From NCBI GenBank assembly GCA_016786465.1, contig JAEUWC010000030.1:186001-250000 (forward strand): 64,000 nucleotides of DNA, read 5' to 3'. The position numbers and the translations under genes were made by a program. The stretch comes from Bdellovibrionales bacterium. Lineage in GTDB: Bacteria > Bdellovibrionota > UBA1018. Shown one piece after another: positions 23,801 to 33,700 of the stretch. Under the pieces are notes generated by a model. It saw only the letters and a list, made by a program, of their open reading frames with translations, had not been told where the DNA came from and searched no databases. The first letter of the stretch is position 1. The number at the start of each line of letters is the position of its first letter.

Positions 23801-26398
23801 CTAATTCTGCGTCATCACCCCAAACCCAGTCCCGCCGCTGGTCACTAGGAAGTCGGGCTTCCCGTCGCCGTTCAAGTCAGCGACTTGAACGATCATCGCA
23901 GACAGGCTTGAAGTAGAAAAGTATTCTGCGGGTTCAACCGTTGTGCCGTTCCCGTAAGATACGGCGACTTTGTTTCCCGATAATGCAACAATCACGTCAG
24001 GTTTGCCGTCGCCGTCGATGTCGCCAGCAGCAATCGAATACAACCAACTTTGTAGCGCATTCTGGGGGGTTGTGGTCGGAAACAAGCCCGAACCGTTGTT
24101 TAGCGTAACGGAAGTATTGTAAGCGCTGCTGGTGCAAAACCCTGCCACGTCCTTCTTTCCATCAGCGTTAAAATCGGCCAACGCGATTCCACCCGTTGGG
24201 TAGTCCAGATTGTACTCGGCCCGAGTCTGTAGTGTTCCGTCGCCATTTCCTTTGAAAATGTTCAACCCTTTGAAATTACTTCCGCCCACTGCGATATCCA
24301 TCTTTCCATCACCGTCCAGATCAGCGGCTTCAAGATTCATACGCCGATCTGACGCTGCGTAACTGACTGCGGATTGTAACGCGCCTGTCCCCAAACCTAA
24401 GAAAACATGAAGGTTGCTGGATTCATACGGGCCGCCCGTCATGACAACCAAATCCGCGTGCGCATCTGTGTCCAGGCTTGTCGCAATTAAGCGAATCGGT
24501 GGCGACGCGGTCGTTCCCACGTAAATGGTCTGATAAAAAGAAAAAGTCCCGTCGCCGTTTCCCAAAAGAATGGAAACAGTCTTGTCCGTTTTACTGACTA
24601 AAGCCAGATCCAGTTTCGTGTCTTCGTTTAGGTCGACCGCTGTAACATCGGTAGCACCCGGATAGTCCCCAAGCGAAGCAGGTGTCGCAAAAGTTCCGTC
24701 ACCGTTTCCACGATAAAGACGCAGTGGTGAATTTCCAGCTGCTCCACTCAAAGGCACAACAACGTCTTTTTTTCCATCGCCGTCGAAGTCAGCAATCGCT
24801 GGTTTTCCGGCCATAGAAGGGGTCGAGTACGTTTGAATCGCAGCAAAACTGAGCCTAGGTGCGACGGTGTAAGTGATTCCGGTCGATGTGCAAGTCGAAG
24901 CCAAGTAGCTCGATGAAGCTGGAATCTTCGAATAAATGGTGTGTGTTCCTGTTGATAGGCCGGAAACAATTGTGCTTGAAGAACTTCCGGTACCGTACGC
25001 CCATCCAGAACCGATCGTCGTCGTCGCGCAAGAACTGTCCGTAAAGTACTGGACGGACATCATCGTCGGAGTGCTGGTCGTCTTTAAAAGTAGTTGTGTC
25101 GAATGGTGCGAAGAAACGCTTGGATAGGCTTGAACGACAGCATCGACGGTCGGAGGATTCAAAGTGTAGGTCAATAAAAGTCCCGAACACGCAGATTGAA
25201 GACCGGCAACTTCCGATCTTGCGTAAAGAGAATTGGATCCCGCGGTCAAGCCCGAAAGGGAAACAAATGCGCTGGACGAATACGCGCTGTTTGAACCTGC
25301 AAGGACAGTGCAAGCAGGATCCTTAAACACTTTCACGACTAGACCGACAGCGACTCCATCGACGGTCGAACTTGGATTCGTAACGTACCCAGGATTAGTG
25401 GTGATCGTAATTCCTGATGGAACAAGCGGCGCATTTCGCGTGTAGGTCATCAGCGCCGCCGAGCAGGCCGAATCCACCGGCCCTGTAGAAGAAGTCCTTG
25501 CGTAAAGCGTCGTTGCTCCAACCGGCATTCCCGAAAGGGTCACACTTTGAGTCGTGCCATAAGAAGTACCAAAGCCCACCTGGGTCGTGCAGCTTGCGTC
25601 GCTAAAAACTTTCACCGTGACGCCGCTGACGATTCCGCTAACCTGCACTTGGGGTGCGTCCGTGTAACCCGGATTTGTGTAGCTTCCGTACATCGTCATT
25701 CCCGTCGGCACAGGCGGAGCATTCCTGACATAAGTCATTAAAAGCCCCGAACATGATGATTCGGTTGCGGACGAAGTCATGACCGACTTTGCGTACAAAG
25801 GGGTTCCCCCGACAGGAAGTCCAGACAACGAAACGGTCACACTTGTTCCGTACGCCGAAGCGGATCCAACCTGTGACGTACAGCTTCCGTCGCTGTAAAC
25901 TTTCACGGTCAAGCCACTTGCAACACCCGACACAGTGACTGTTGGATTCGCGATGTAGCCCGGGTTCGGATCGCTATACGCCATTGTCATGGATGAAGGT
26001 GTGGGCGGAGGAAGAACAGTGACGCCCACGCCGTTTGAACAAGAAGAGCCCCCGCTGGTGCTGTAGTTCATCGAAACGCTCAGAGTGCCCGTGCCTGGAC
26101 CTGCGACGATGACATAGAAAACGATGTAACTGGTGAATGCAGGAAACGCGATGCTACCCAAAGCGGTTCCGCAGTTTCCGTCCGAGTAGACGGTCATCGT
26201 TCCTGAAAAAGTATCCATGTTGTCGGCGCGGAAATAAATTTTGGTGTCGTAGCTCGGCATCGAAGTCTGCAATGCCAAAGTCGGTGTGGGCGCAGGGAAT
26301 GTGATTTCAGAACTGGTCGTGGTTGAAAAACAACCGCCCGCCGATGCAGCGACCAGCAATGCCAATAGGCCTTCTTTGAACGCGCGTAAGTTGATCAT
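23801..26398 (-). CDS. large surface lipoprotein with Ig-like repeats and FG-GAP propeller
   Basis: 865 residues. The signal peptide ends ASAGG with Cys23 lipidated. Residues about 35-510 contain roughly five repeats of 85-95 residues, each with a strand VKVFSDASCTTQVG-like and a closing SACSGLLMTY-like element, so each probably has one disulphide. Residues about 520-865 form an FG-GAP/VCBS beta-propeller with repeated calcium-loop motifs (FDGDGKKDVVV, NGDGTF, DLDGDGKMDIAVGG, DIDGDGKPDVIVA, LNGDGKPDFLV). This is the build of an adhesive or ligand-binding cell-surface protein. A strong promoter is at 26441-26469. Confidence 0.88.
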   Translation of the reverse strand: MINLRAFKEGLLALLVAASAGGCFSTTTSSEITFPAPTPTLALQTSMPSYDTKIYFRADNMDTFSGTMTVYSDGNCGTALGSIAFPAFTSYIVFYVIVAGPGTGTLSVSMNYSTSGGSSCSNGVGVTVLPPPTPSSMTMAYSDPNPGYIANPTVTVSGVASGLTVKVYSDGSCTSQVGSASAYGTSVTVSLSGLPVGGTPLYAKSVMTSSATESSCSGLLMTYVRNAPPVPTGMTMYGSYTNPGYTDAPQVQVSGIVSGVTVKVFSDASCTTQVGFGTSYGTTQSVTLSGMPVGATTLYARTSSTGPVDSACSAALMTYTRNAPLVPSGITITTNPGYVTNPSSTVDGVAVGLVVKVFKDPACTVLAGSNSAYSSSAFVSLSGLTAGSNSLYARSEVAGLQSACSGLLLTYTLNPPTVDAVVQAYPSVSSHHSTQLLLKTTSTPTMMSVQYFTDSSCATTTIGSGWAYGTGSSSSTIVSGLSTGTHTIYSKIPASSSYLASTCTSTGITYTVAPRLSFAAIQTYSTPSMAGKPAIADFDGDGKKDVVVPLSGAAGNSPLRLYRGNGDGTFATPASLGDYPGATDVTAVDLNEDTKLDLALVSKTDKTVSILLGNGDGTFSFYQTIYVGTTASPPIRLIATSLDTDAHADLVVMTGGPYESSNLHVFLGLGTGALQSAVSYAASDRRMNLEAADLDGDGKMDIAVGGSNFKGLNIFKGNGDGTLQTRAEYNLDYPTGGIALADFNADGKKDVAGFCTSSAYNTSVTLNNGSGLFPTTTPQNALQSWLYSIAAGDIDGDGKPDVIVALSGNKVAVSYGNGTTVEPAEYFSTSSLSAMIVQVADLNGDGKPDFLVTSGGTGFGVMTQN

Positions 26399-26440
26399 GA
26401 TCCCCCCGGACTCCAGAAATAAAGCTGATCAATTTACTCA

Positions 26441-26469
26441 ATTATAGCGTGGTTATAGAATATTTCCAA
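26441..26469 (-). promoter_or_regulatory. strong sigma-70-like promoter for the FG-GAP lipoprotein gene
   Basis: On the minus strand TTGGAA, a 17-base spacer and a perfect TATAAT, about 43 bases before the start codon. The gene also has a G-rich ribosome site (GGGGGGATC) before its ATG. This is the best consensus promoter of the window's surface-protein region. Confidence 0.65.
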
Positions 26470-26542
26470 GGGAAAGAATTGGAAAAATCCTTTTAGATTC
26501 ATAACTTATAAGGAAATGTTAGGGGTAATTCGCCTGTAAAAA

Positions 26543-27085
26543 CTAGAACTCGTACCCAATCAACATGACCAACGACAGGCCTGGATTTTCAGTCGGTCCG
26601 ATCGCGACGACTTTCGCGTCTAAGAAAACGTCGCCATTTTTTCCGGTTCTCCAGAAATCTTTTCCCTGAAAAACAAAGGCGACTGTCTGTCCGCCGCCTT
26701 TGACTTTCTGAACAACGGCAGCGCCTAGTCCCAAGTAATGGCGTGTGTTTGAGAGAGTGAAATGAAATCCACCCGTCGCGCTGGCAAGCCACCAGTTGCC
26801 TCGGTAGCCTGGAGAATCCAGGTTGATATTAGAAAAAGCCGCATCGATCTGAAGACCCATGATGTATTCCTGAAACCAACTGGTCGTTAGGCCTAGAGTC
26901 GGACCGATGCCGCTAGTTTGGGCCGTTGATGTGATGATCGGGAAAGTACCTGCCGTCGAAGTGTAGTATCCCGTCGTCCAGTTGATCCCAGCGCCTAGGC
27001 CAAACTGCACGATGCCGCGATCGTCAGCAGCGAAGGCTTGTGTGCTGAAAAGGGCCAGAAACCCAAGAACTTTTAGGATCTTCAT
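26543..27085 (-). CDS. probable outer-membrane beta-barrel protein
   Basis: 180 residues, signal peptide ending TQAFA (about residue 20). The mature part is rich in Gly and aromatics in alternating patterns (GIVQFGLGAGINWTTGYY, HYLGLGAAVVQKV) and ends LSLVMLIGYEF with the C-terminal Phe typical of BAM-assembled barrels. An eight-stranded barrel would fit the length. Start at the ATG at 27085; the upstream frame lacks a signal-compatible start. Exact function unknown. Confidence 0.72.
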   Translation of the reverse strand: MKILKVLGFLALFSTQAFAADDRGIVQFGLGAGINWTTGYYTSTAGTFPIITSTAQTSGIGPTLGLTTSWFQEYIMGLQIDAAFSNINLDSPGYRGNWWLASATGGFHFTLSNTRHYLGLGAAVVQKVKGGGQTVAFVFQGKDFWRTGKNGDVFLDAKVVAIGPTENPGLSLVMLIGYEF

Positions 27086-27162
27086 TCGGCTCTGATCGGA
27101 TAGAAGCAGCACATGCGTGAGTTAAGATTCTTTAGATTAAGGGGTGCCCGCTGAAGCAGTTG

Positions 27163-27747
27163 TTACTCATCCTTGGCAATTGTACCGAGGTTCAATTCGA
27201 TCCCGAGCGTCGCTCCAAAAAAATGCATGGGCCTTCCGCCTGCAAATGTAAGACTTGAATTTCCTTCAATCTGAAATGATACCGTAGGCCCCTTATGTAG
27301 GTATAGACCCAAGGCCGTATTTTGACCGATACCAGTTGACTTGAAGACGATATTTCCACTTCGGTCCTTCGTGGATCTAGGAGCAAGCCCAGCGCCAATG
27401 CGAAGATAGGAAATGTTGTTTAGGTTTCGTTGGTAGTCTAGTGAGTAGGTTCCAGTTGAAACTTGGGCCTTGGAAACCATATCCGCATCTGAAAATACCG
27501 TTATTCCGATCCCGATCGAGTTATTTTGAGAAAGCACATACCTAACGTTTATAGCACCAGCGATTTGAAGGTGGTTGCCTTGGAACTCTTGACCCGTTGT
27601 GCCTAGGTCTTCGGGCTTGTACAAAATCCTGCCAGTACCGCCCGAAAGTCGAACAGCCCAAGAAGACGGCTCTGCAATAGCAGAGCTCGAGACGAACAAC
27701 ATTACGGAGCCCGATAGAAACAGAATATTTTTCTTTATCACTTTCAA
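27163..27747 (-). CDS. secreted beta-rich protein coupled to the RHS gene
   Basis: 194 residues. The likely start is the TTG at 27747, which overlaps the stop of the giant RHS gene (TTGA) and follows GAGGT at a good distance; a GTG at 27741 is an alternative, and the longer frame lies inside the RHS gene. The signal peptide is KKNILFLSGSVMLFVSSSAI with cleavage near AIA. The rest resembles a small barrel-like protein (LRIGAGLAPRSTKDR, HFFGATLGIELNLG). Its tight coupling to the RHS gene suggests co-production, perhaps as a surface partner. Confidence 0.6.
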   Translation of the reverse strand: MKVIKKNILFLSGSVMLFVSSSAIAEPSSWAVRLSGGTGRILYKPEDLGTTGQEFQGNHLQIAGAINVRYVLSQNNSIGIGITVFSDADMVSKAQVSTGTYSLDYQRNLNNISYLRIGAGLAPRSTKDRSGNIVFKSTGIGQNTALGLYLHKGPTVSFQIEGNSSLTFAGGRPMHFFGATLGIELNLGTIAKDE

Positions 27748-30700
27748 TTGAACCTCGGAATCGGAACCCTTGTTCGTCCGACAAACGGGATATTTCGCTC
27801 TTCGTATGAAATCTGTACGCATCCAGCGCTCCAAGTCGACATTTTCGCCTCAAGTGAGTTCAATATGTAACCTTCAAAGACTGCATTCTCTAGCGAATCG
27901 GCACACTGCTGGGACCCGCCGAGCGAATCTAAATATATATCACTCGCAACTTGGGCAGCGAACCCTCCCTTGAATCCCTCGTTAAAGCCATAACCACCTA
28001 TTTTTCCAAACAAGCCACCGATCGCTCCCGCTTCAAGCGCCTTGGCTCCTTTGATTGCCTTTCGTCCTCCTGAAAATGCCAACTCAAACCCCCCACCAAA
28101 ACGGTAGAGACCAGCAAGACCTATGGCACTTCCTAGCTTTAGATAGTCCCAGTCCGTATTCTGCCCTAAAGAGAACGCAAACGAAAGAATCCCGTATGCG
28201 AGTCCACCCACCATCACAGCTAAGCCGACGATCATTTCTAAGAAAGATCCGGCGATGTTAAGTATTCCTTCGAAGAAATCTCCTATCCACGACTTTCCGG
28301 TAGGGTCCACAAGACCTGTTGGTAGATTCTTTACATAGCTGTAGTTATTCACGACCGATGCCGGAATCGTTGAAAGTCCCGGCTCCGGATCCTTCTGCAA
28401 AAACCTACCGATGTTCGGATCGTAATAACGTGCCCGGTAATAGTAGTTCCCAGTTTCTTCATCGTATTCGCGACCCGTGAATGCAAAATGCGTTTTAAGA
28501 ACGGGACTGCTGGTCACGTCATTCGCGTTTGCGTCGCGAATGCTTAGGATTTTTCCAAATGTGGCGTAGACCACGCGCTGAACCAAGTGTCCGCCCGAAT
28601 TCGTGACTTCAGTCACAGATCCAAGCCCGTCTTTAACGAAGTGATAGCTGCCGCTAGTCTGTGCAAGTCCTTTAGTTTGGCCGTAACTTGTCACATTCAC
28701 GGAAAGCACATCATCAACGACTTGATCGCTTGGGTTCAGTCTATGCGTGTAGCTGGCTAAGATTTGGTTTCCTTCATCCAGTTCGGTGATCAGGTCTTGT
28801 CCGTCGTAAACGTAGCGACGGGTTAGACTGTTGATCGCGTTTTGGTGATCAATGACCTGTTTTTCAACCCTGCGACCCATGGGGTCGTAGAAGTAATAGA
28901 TTTCTTTCACGGGAACGGCAGTGCCGATCACAAAGAACTGACTTTGCGGCGCACCAGGAGCAAACACTTTCACCGACTTCAGTTGGTTTTCACTGGTGTA
29001 GGCAAAGCTAGTGACTTCGCCGGTAAGTCCTTTGGCTTGTTTTGAAATCAAGTTTCCGTTTTCGTCATAAAAGTAGAAGTTTCTGTAGTCTTCCGTCAAC
29101 TGCTGGGATTTCAGATCGTAGGCGTAAGTGCCCCCGTGATCCTGTTTGCGATTGTGGATTTCGTCATAATCGTAAGATTCATTTGGAACCAAACCGGTGT
29201 TGCTTGAAGCAGATGATGTCAGTTGTTGGTTTTTGTCATAGCCCAACGTTAAGTTCGAAATCCCAGAACGGTTGACACCGGTTCTTAGACCGCTTAGGTC
29301 GCGGTCATAGCCCACCACCAGATTTAAGCTGCTGCCGCTCAAGCCCGTATGGGTAATCGTTTTCAGAAAGCTTCCGTCATCAAACGAAAGCACGGTCTGC
29401 GATCCAGGGCGGGTGCGCCTGCTTTCACGGCCCAAAAGATCGTATTCAAAAGTGAACGCTTCTGACTTTTCATTCGTGACCTTCTTGATTCGTGAATACG
29501 AATCGTATTCATAGTCGATGGTTCCTGAAGGCGTAGTCATCGATTTTCTACGATCAAATTCGTCATAACTGAATGCCAGGGTAACGTCTGGGTGCGACGA
29601 CTTTAGCCCTTGTCCGTGTGATTGAATGCTTTGAACCAAGCGGTTTTCAGAATCTAGGTTGATTTGAACCGAATAGTTCTGATTAGAAAGAAACTTCAGA
29701 TTTCCTTGGCCGTCATATGTAAAGTCATATTGATCGTCTGGAAGGATCTTGGATTCGATCTGGTTTCTGTTGTTGTAAGTGAACCGCTTGATGTTTCCAT
29801 TTGGATCCTTTTCATAATTCAGGTTTCCAGAATCGTCGTACTGGTAGGTATAAACTTTTCCCAGCTGGTCGACTTTTTCTTCAAGCTGATCCAAAGAATT
29901 ATAATTATACGTAATCAGATTTGCCTTAGCATCCTTCACTTGGGTCAATTTTCCCGTGAATGAATAGGTGTATTCAGTTCTTTCGTTTTCGGCACTGATC
30001 ACCGCGGTTAGGCGGTTCCAGTCGTCGTATTCATAGGTTGTCACATCGCCGTTTGGATTCTTTGCCGTTAGAATATTTCCGGCATCATCACGCGTGTAGA
30101 CGACCTTAGCTTTTCGACTTGAATCAATGGGTGTTTCCTGGGTTTCTAGGTTCCCCTTTTGGTCATAGGTGAAATCGGAAACCTTTCCGTGCGCGTCCGT
30201 TTTTCGGGTTGGAAGCTTCAGAGGGTGAGCATAGGTAACACTTCCCAGAATTCCGTTCACCGAATCTCGAGTTTCAGTTTCAAGCCCGGTGACGGGGTCA
30301 TAGACGTGGGTGACAGTAATGCCCGTGATTGATTTTTCAGTCAGGGTCTGTCCAAAGGAATTGTAGGTTCTTGTTTCGGTATGACCGGTTGCTGAATCTA
30401 CTTTAGACAGAAGGTCGCCTGTGACGCTGTCGTACGTAAACGTGACCTTGCTTTCGAAAGTATCGTCGCGGTCGTCTTCAGCAGTGCCGTTGTCTTTGAA
30501 ATCCTTGTAGATGACCAAAGGCTGACCCTTGGAATTGCGGTCGATTTTGGTCACGATCCCGTTCGGATCCTTGATGATTGAAATGTAGCCCTTCGCATCG
30601 GGTTTCATCGTTACTTTGATATTTCTAGGGTCGGTGACTTCGTTCTGAGTGCCTTCTTGTTTCTGTGGCTTGATCTGACCGGCATTGCCCGCCGTGTAGC

Positions 30701-33700
30701 CATTTGCAACCGTTCCGGAAGCGACGTCAAAAAGCGTGATCGCTTTTCCGTCCGGACGAATCACCTTCGATAAGCGCCCGACGTTATTGTACTGATACTG
30801 CGTCGTATATCCATTCGCGTTGGTTTCTGATTCAATACGACCGCTGCCATCGGTTGCATAACCAAAGGAACGCGTCGTTTGGTCTGGGAACTTGACCGAT
30901 TGCAGGTAGTTTCCTACATGGTTTAAGTAGGTGATTCTTCCTGCGGGATCTTCAATTTCCGAAAGTTTCCCGCCGGTATAACGATACTGGATCATCCTTC
31001 CGGTCGGGTCCGTTTGCGATTTCAAAAGGTGATTTGAATCATAGGCGTAGCTGACCGTACGGCCCGTGCGGGTAGTCACACTGGTTTCAAATCCATCTGC
31101 ATCAAAGTTTTGAACCGTTCCGTCGCGAAGGGTACGGGTGAAGCTTCCGGTGGTACGATCTCGAGCCATCAAAGTGTTGTCTTCAGCAGTCGGGGAATAG
31201 GTCAGCGGGGTCGATGTAGAACGGTTGAAAATAACTCGGCGAACTCTTTCATTTTTCGAATCGATGAAAAGCAGATTCTTGTCGGGATCCAGTGCCAAGG
31301 CCATGGGCGCATTCAATTGGGCGTCTAAGGCCGAGCGCTTGTCACCGTTAAACCCAGGTGTTCCGTTACCAGCAACCGCCCATGCCGTGTTGCCGCCAAA
31401 CGATACGTCAAACGCGACAATACGATGGTATCCGGTGTCAGAAACGTAAAGGGTTGCGTTTTCTTCGTCCAAGACGATCGACCTAGGTTCCTTAAGGGCA
31501 AAAGTCGAAGAAGGACCCTGGTTGCTGAAAATCGCATCAGGATCATTCCATGGCCGACCCGCGATCGTCGTAATGATTCCCCCGGTGTCAACCAGGCGAA
31601 TATAGCCTTCTTCTGTCAGAATGATCAGCCGGCCACCGGAATCATATTGAAGTGAAACAGGATTCACCAGTGATGACTGGGACGCGGGGACACCGTCTGT
31701 CTTGGCCACCGTTTGCTGGTTGCCAGCGATGACCAACGTCGCGCCGGTCGACAAGTCGATTTCGATGACCCGGTGGTTACCCGTGTCCGCAATAGCGACT
31801 ACTGACCGGAAGGGGTGTTGTGCCAAGCCACCAGGACGGTTTAACAGGAAATCCGATGCTAGCGATCCAGTGCTGCCATTTTTAAAGGCACCCGGAAGTG
31901 GGTAGTGACCTTCAGAACTTCTGTGTCCAGAAATTCGGCCGCTAAAGTTACAGGTAACTCCAAGTGCAGAATTGCAATAGGCGCTTTGAATGAAGTTCAA
32001 TGCGCCAGCGGGGTTTTCTTGCCCGCCAAAAGAAGTCGGCGGAACCGTCGTTCCTCCGGCAAGCAAACCAGAAAGATCACCCGGATTTGCAGATAAGTGG
32101 ACCGTATGAAATTTTGCGGAAGTCGTGATCAAACGTCCGTCCGGAAGCCCTAATGCATCGCTTGGAAGTCTGGGAGCAAAGTAACCCGTTTCGATATGTG
32201 CAGGTGTCCTTGAAGTACACAGAAAACCGCAGGATTGAACATGAGTCCAGTTGTGTCGAATAATTCCGTCGGTGTTTGGAAGTGTGGTTGCCAGATTTGA
32301 CACAGTTGAAGGGTTTGACAAATCCATTGAGCCAATCGCGTAACGACCGGAAACTAGGTTTCTGCGAAGACCAAGTAGGTTTGGCCACTGGATTCTTCCG
32401 AAATCCGTAACTGTCATGTCAGTTGAAGCAGTATTGACGACCGTCGAGATCGAATTTTCGATCGAATAGGTCGAAACCCTTCCGTCGCTTTCTTCAATCA
32501 TCAATTTGTTTTCAGTAGGGTTGACGATCCGCGCAGGGCCCTGAACCTTCCAGCCTTGGCCGATGGCGGAATTCATTTTGTTTTGAACAAAGATCTGACC
32601 CGAAAAGTCGCTTGGAGCATACTGCGTGAACGAATTATCAAAAACTTCTTTTCCGGAATTCACTAGTGGACCAAACAAAGAATACTTCTTTTTCCGTTTT
32701 TGAACGGTGACCAGGTTGATGTGACGAAGGTAAACGTCCCAATGCGAAATGTAGGGATAGACGCCGCTTTGAAGGTGACCCAGATCGAAATTAAACGAAA
32801 TTGCGGATTCGCGAGGAACACCGGTCACGGGCATCTTTTCTGAAAGAACGCCGGTGGTTTGAAAGGTGGCTTCGATTTTTTCTGGAACGATCTGGTAAAA
32901 GGTACTGACAGTGGGTGACGGGTCAAAAAAGAAAACCAATTTTTGCAAAATGGTTTGCCCTTGTACAACCTGCATTGAAGCTTGGACCGAAGGCAAGGTA
33001 ATCAGGTTTGTCGTTGTTACGGTCGGTGCCGCCCAGCGGCTGTTGTAAATCAGCCCAGGCGCCACATCGGCGCCCAGAACCTTGTAGCTTGGAAGATCGA
33101 CTTGAGCGGTTAAGCCGCCATCAAAAGTAGTCGTTCCAGGCTTATCCTGCGCACCCATCTGGCTCACCTGAATTCCGGGTGGCACTGCATAGATCTGCGA
33201 AAAGTGACTGATGCCCATTCCAGGTTTGGTCTTCACGCTTTGGCCATCAGGGGTGACGACCGCGACGCCGTCTGGTGCCCAAGATCCGGTCTTTGAATCA
33301 AATGAAAAGATCAAAAGATTTGCTCCGGCGGGTAGCTCGTTATCGTTTGGAAGAGTCACATCGATGCGTTTGCTAAAAACCATGCCTGAAGGTTCTAGGT
33401 TCAAGACTTGGTCTGGAACCGCGAATTCAGGAACTTCCGCGCTGGATTTTTTGGCATCAACAAAACCCATCGAAAATTCAATCGGCGTGTTTCCTGCACT
33501 AGTCATTGCATCGGCAGGAATTTCAAGTGAAACGCCAGGAGCATGTGGACTAGTGACGGTTCCACCTTGGGAAGGTGTGACTGCCACCGCAGTGCCGTCC
33601 TGAAGTACTGGCGGCAAATAGATCGGACGCTGAAGCGCATTGGTTTGATTCAGACCCACTGAAATCTTAAGGCTTGTGTTGGTGAACTTTCGTGAAGTGC

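Noticed and set aside
27744-28300. Polymorphic-toxin tail and immunity gene pair
   Set aside because: No toxin motif in the tail, and the next gene has a signal peptide, unlike a usual immunity gene.
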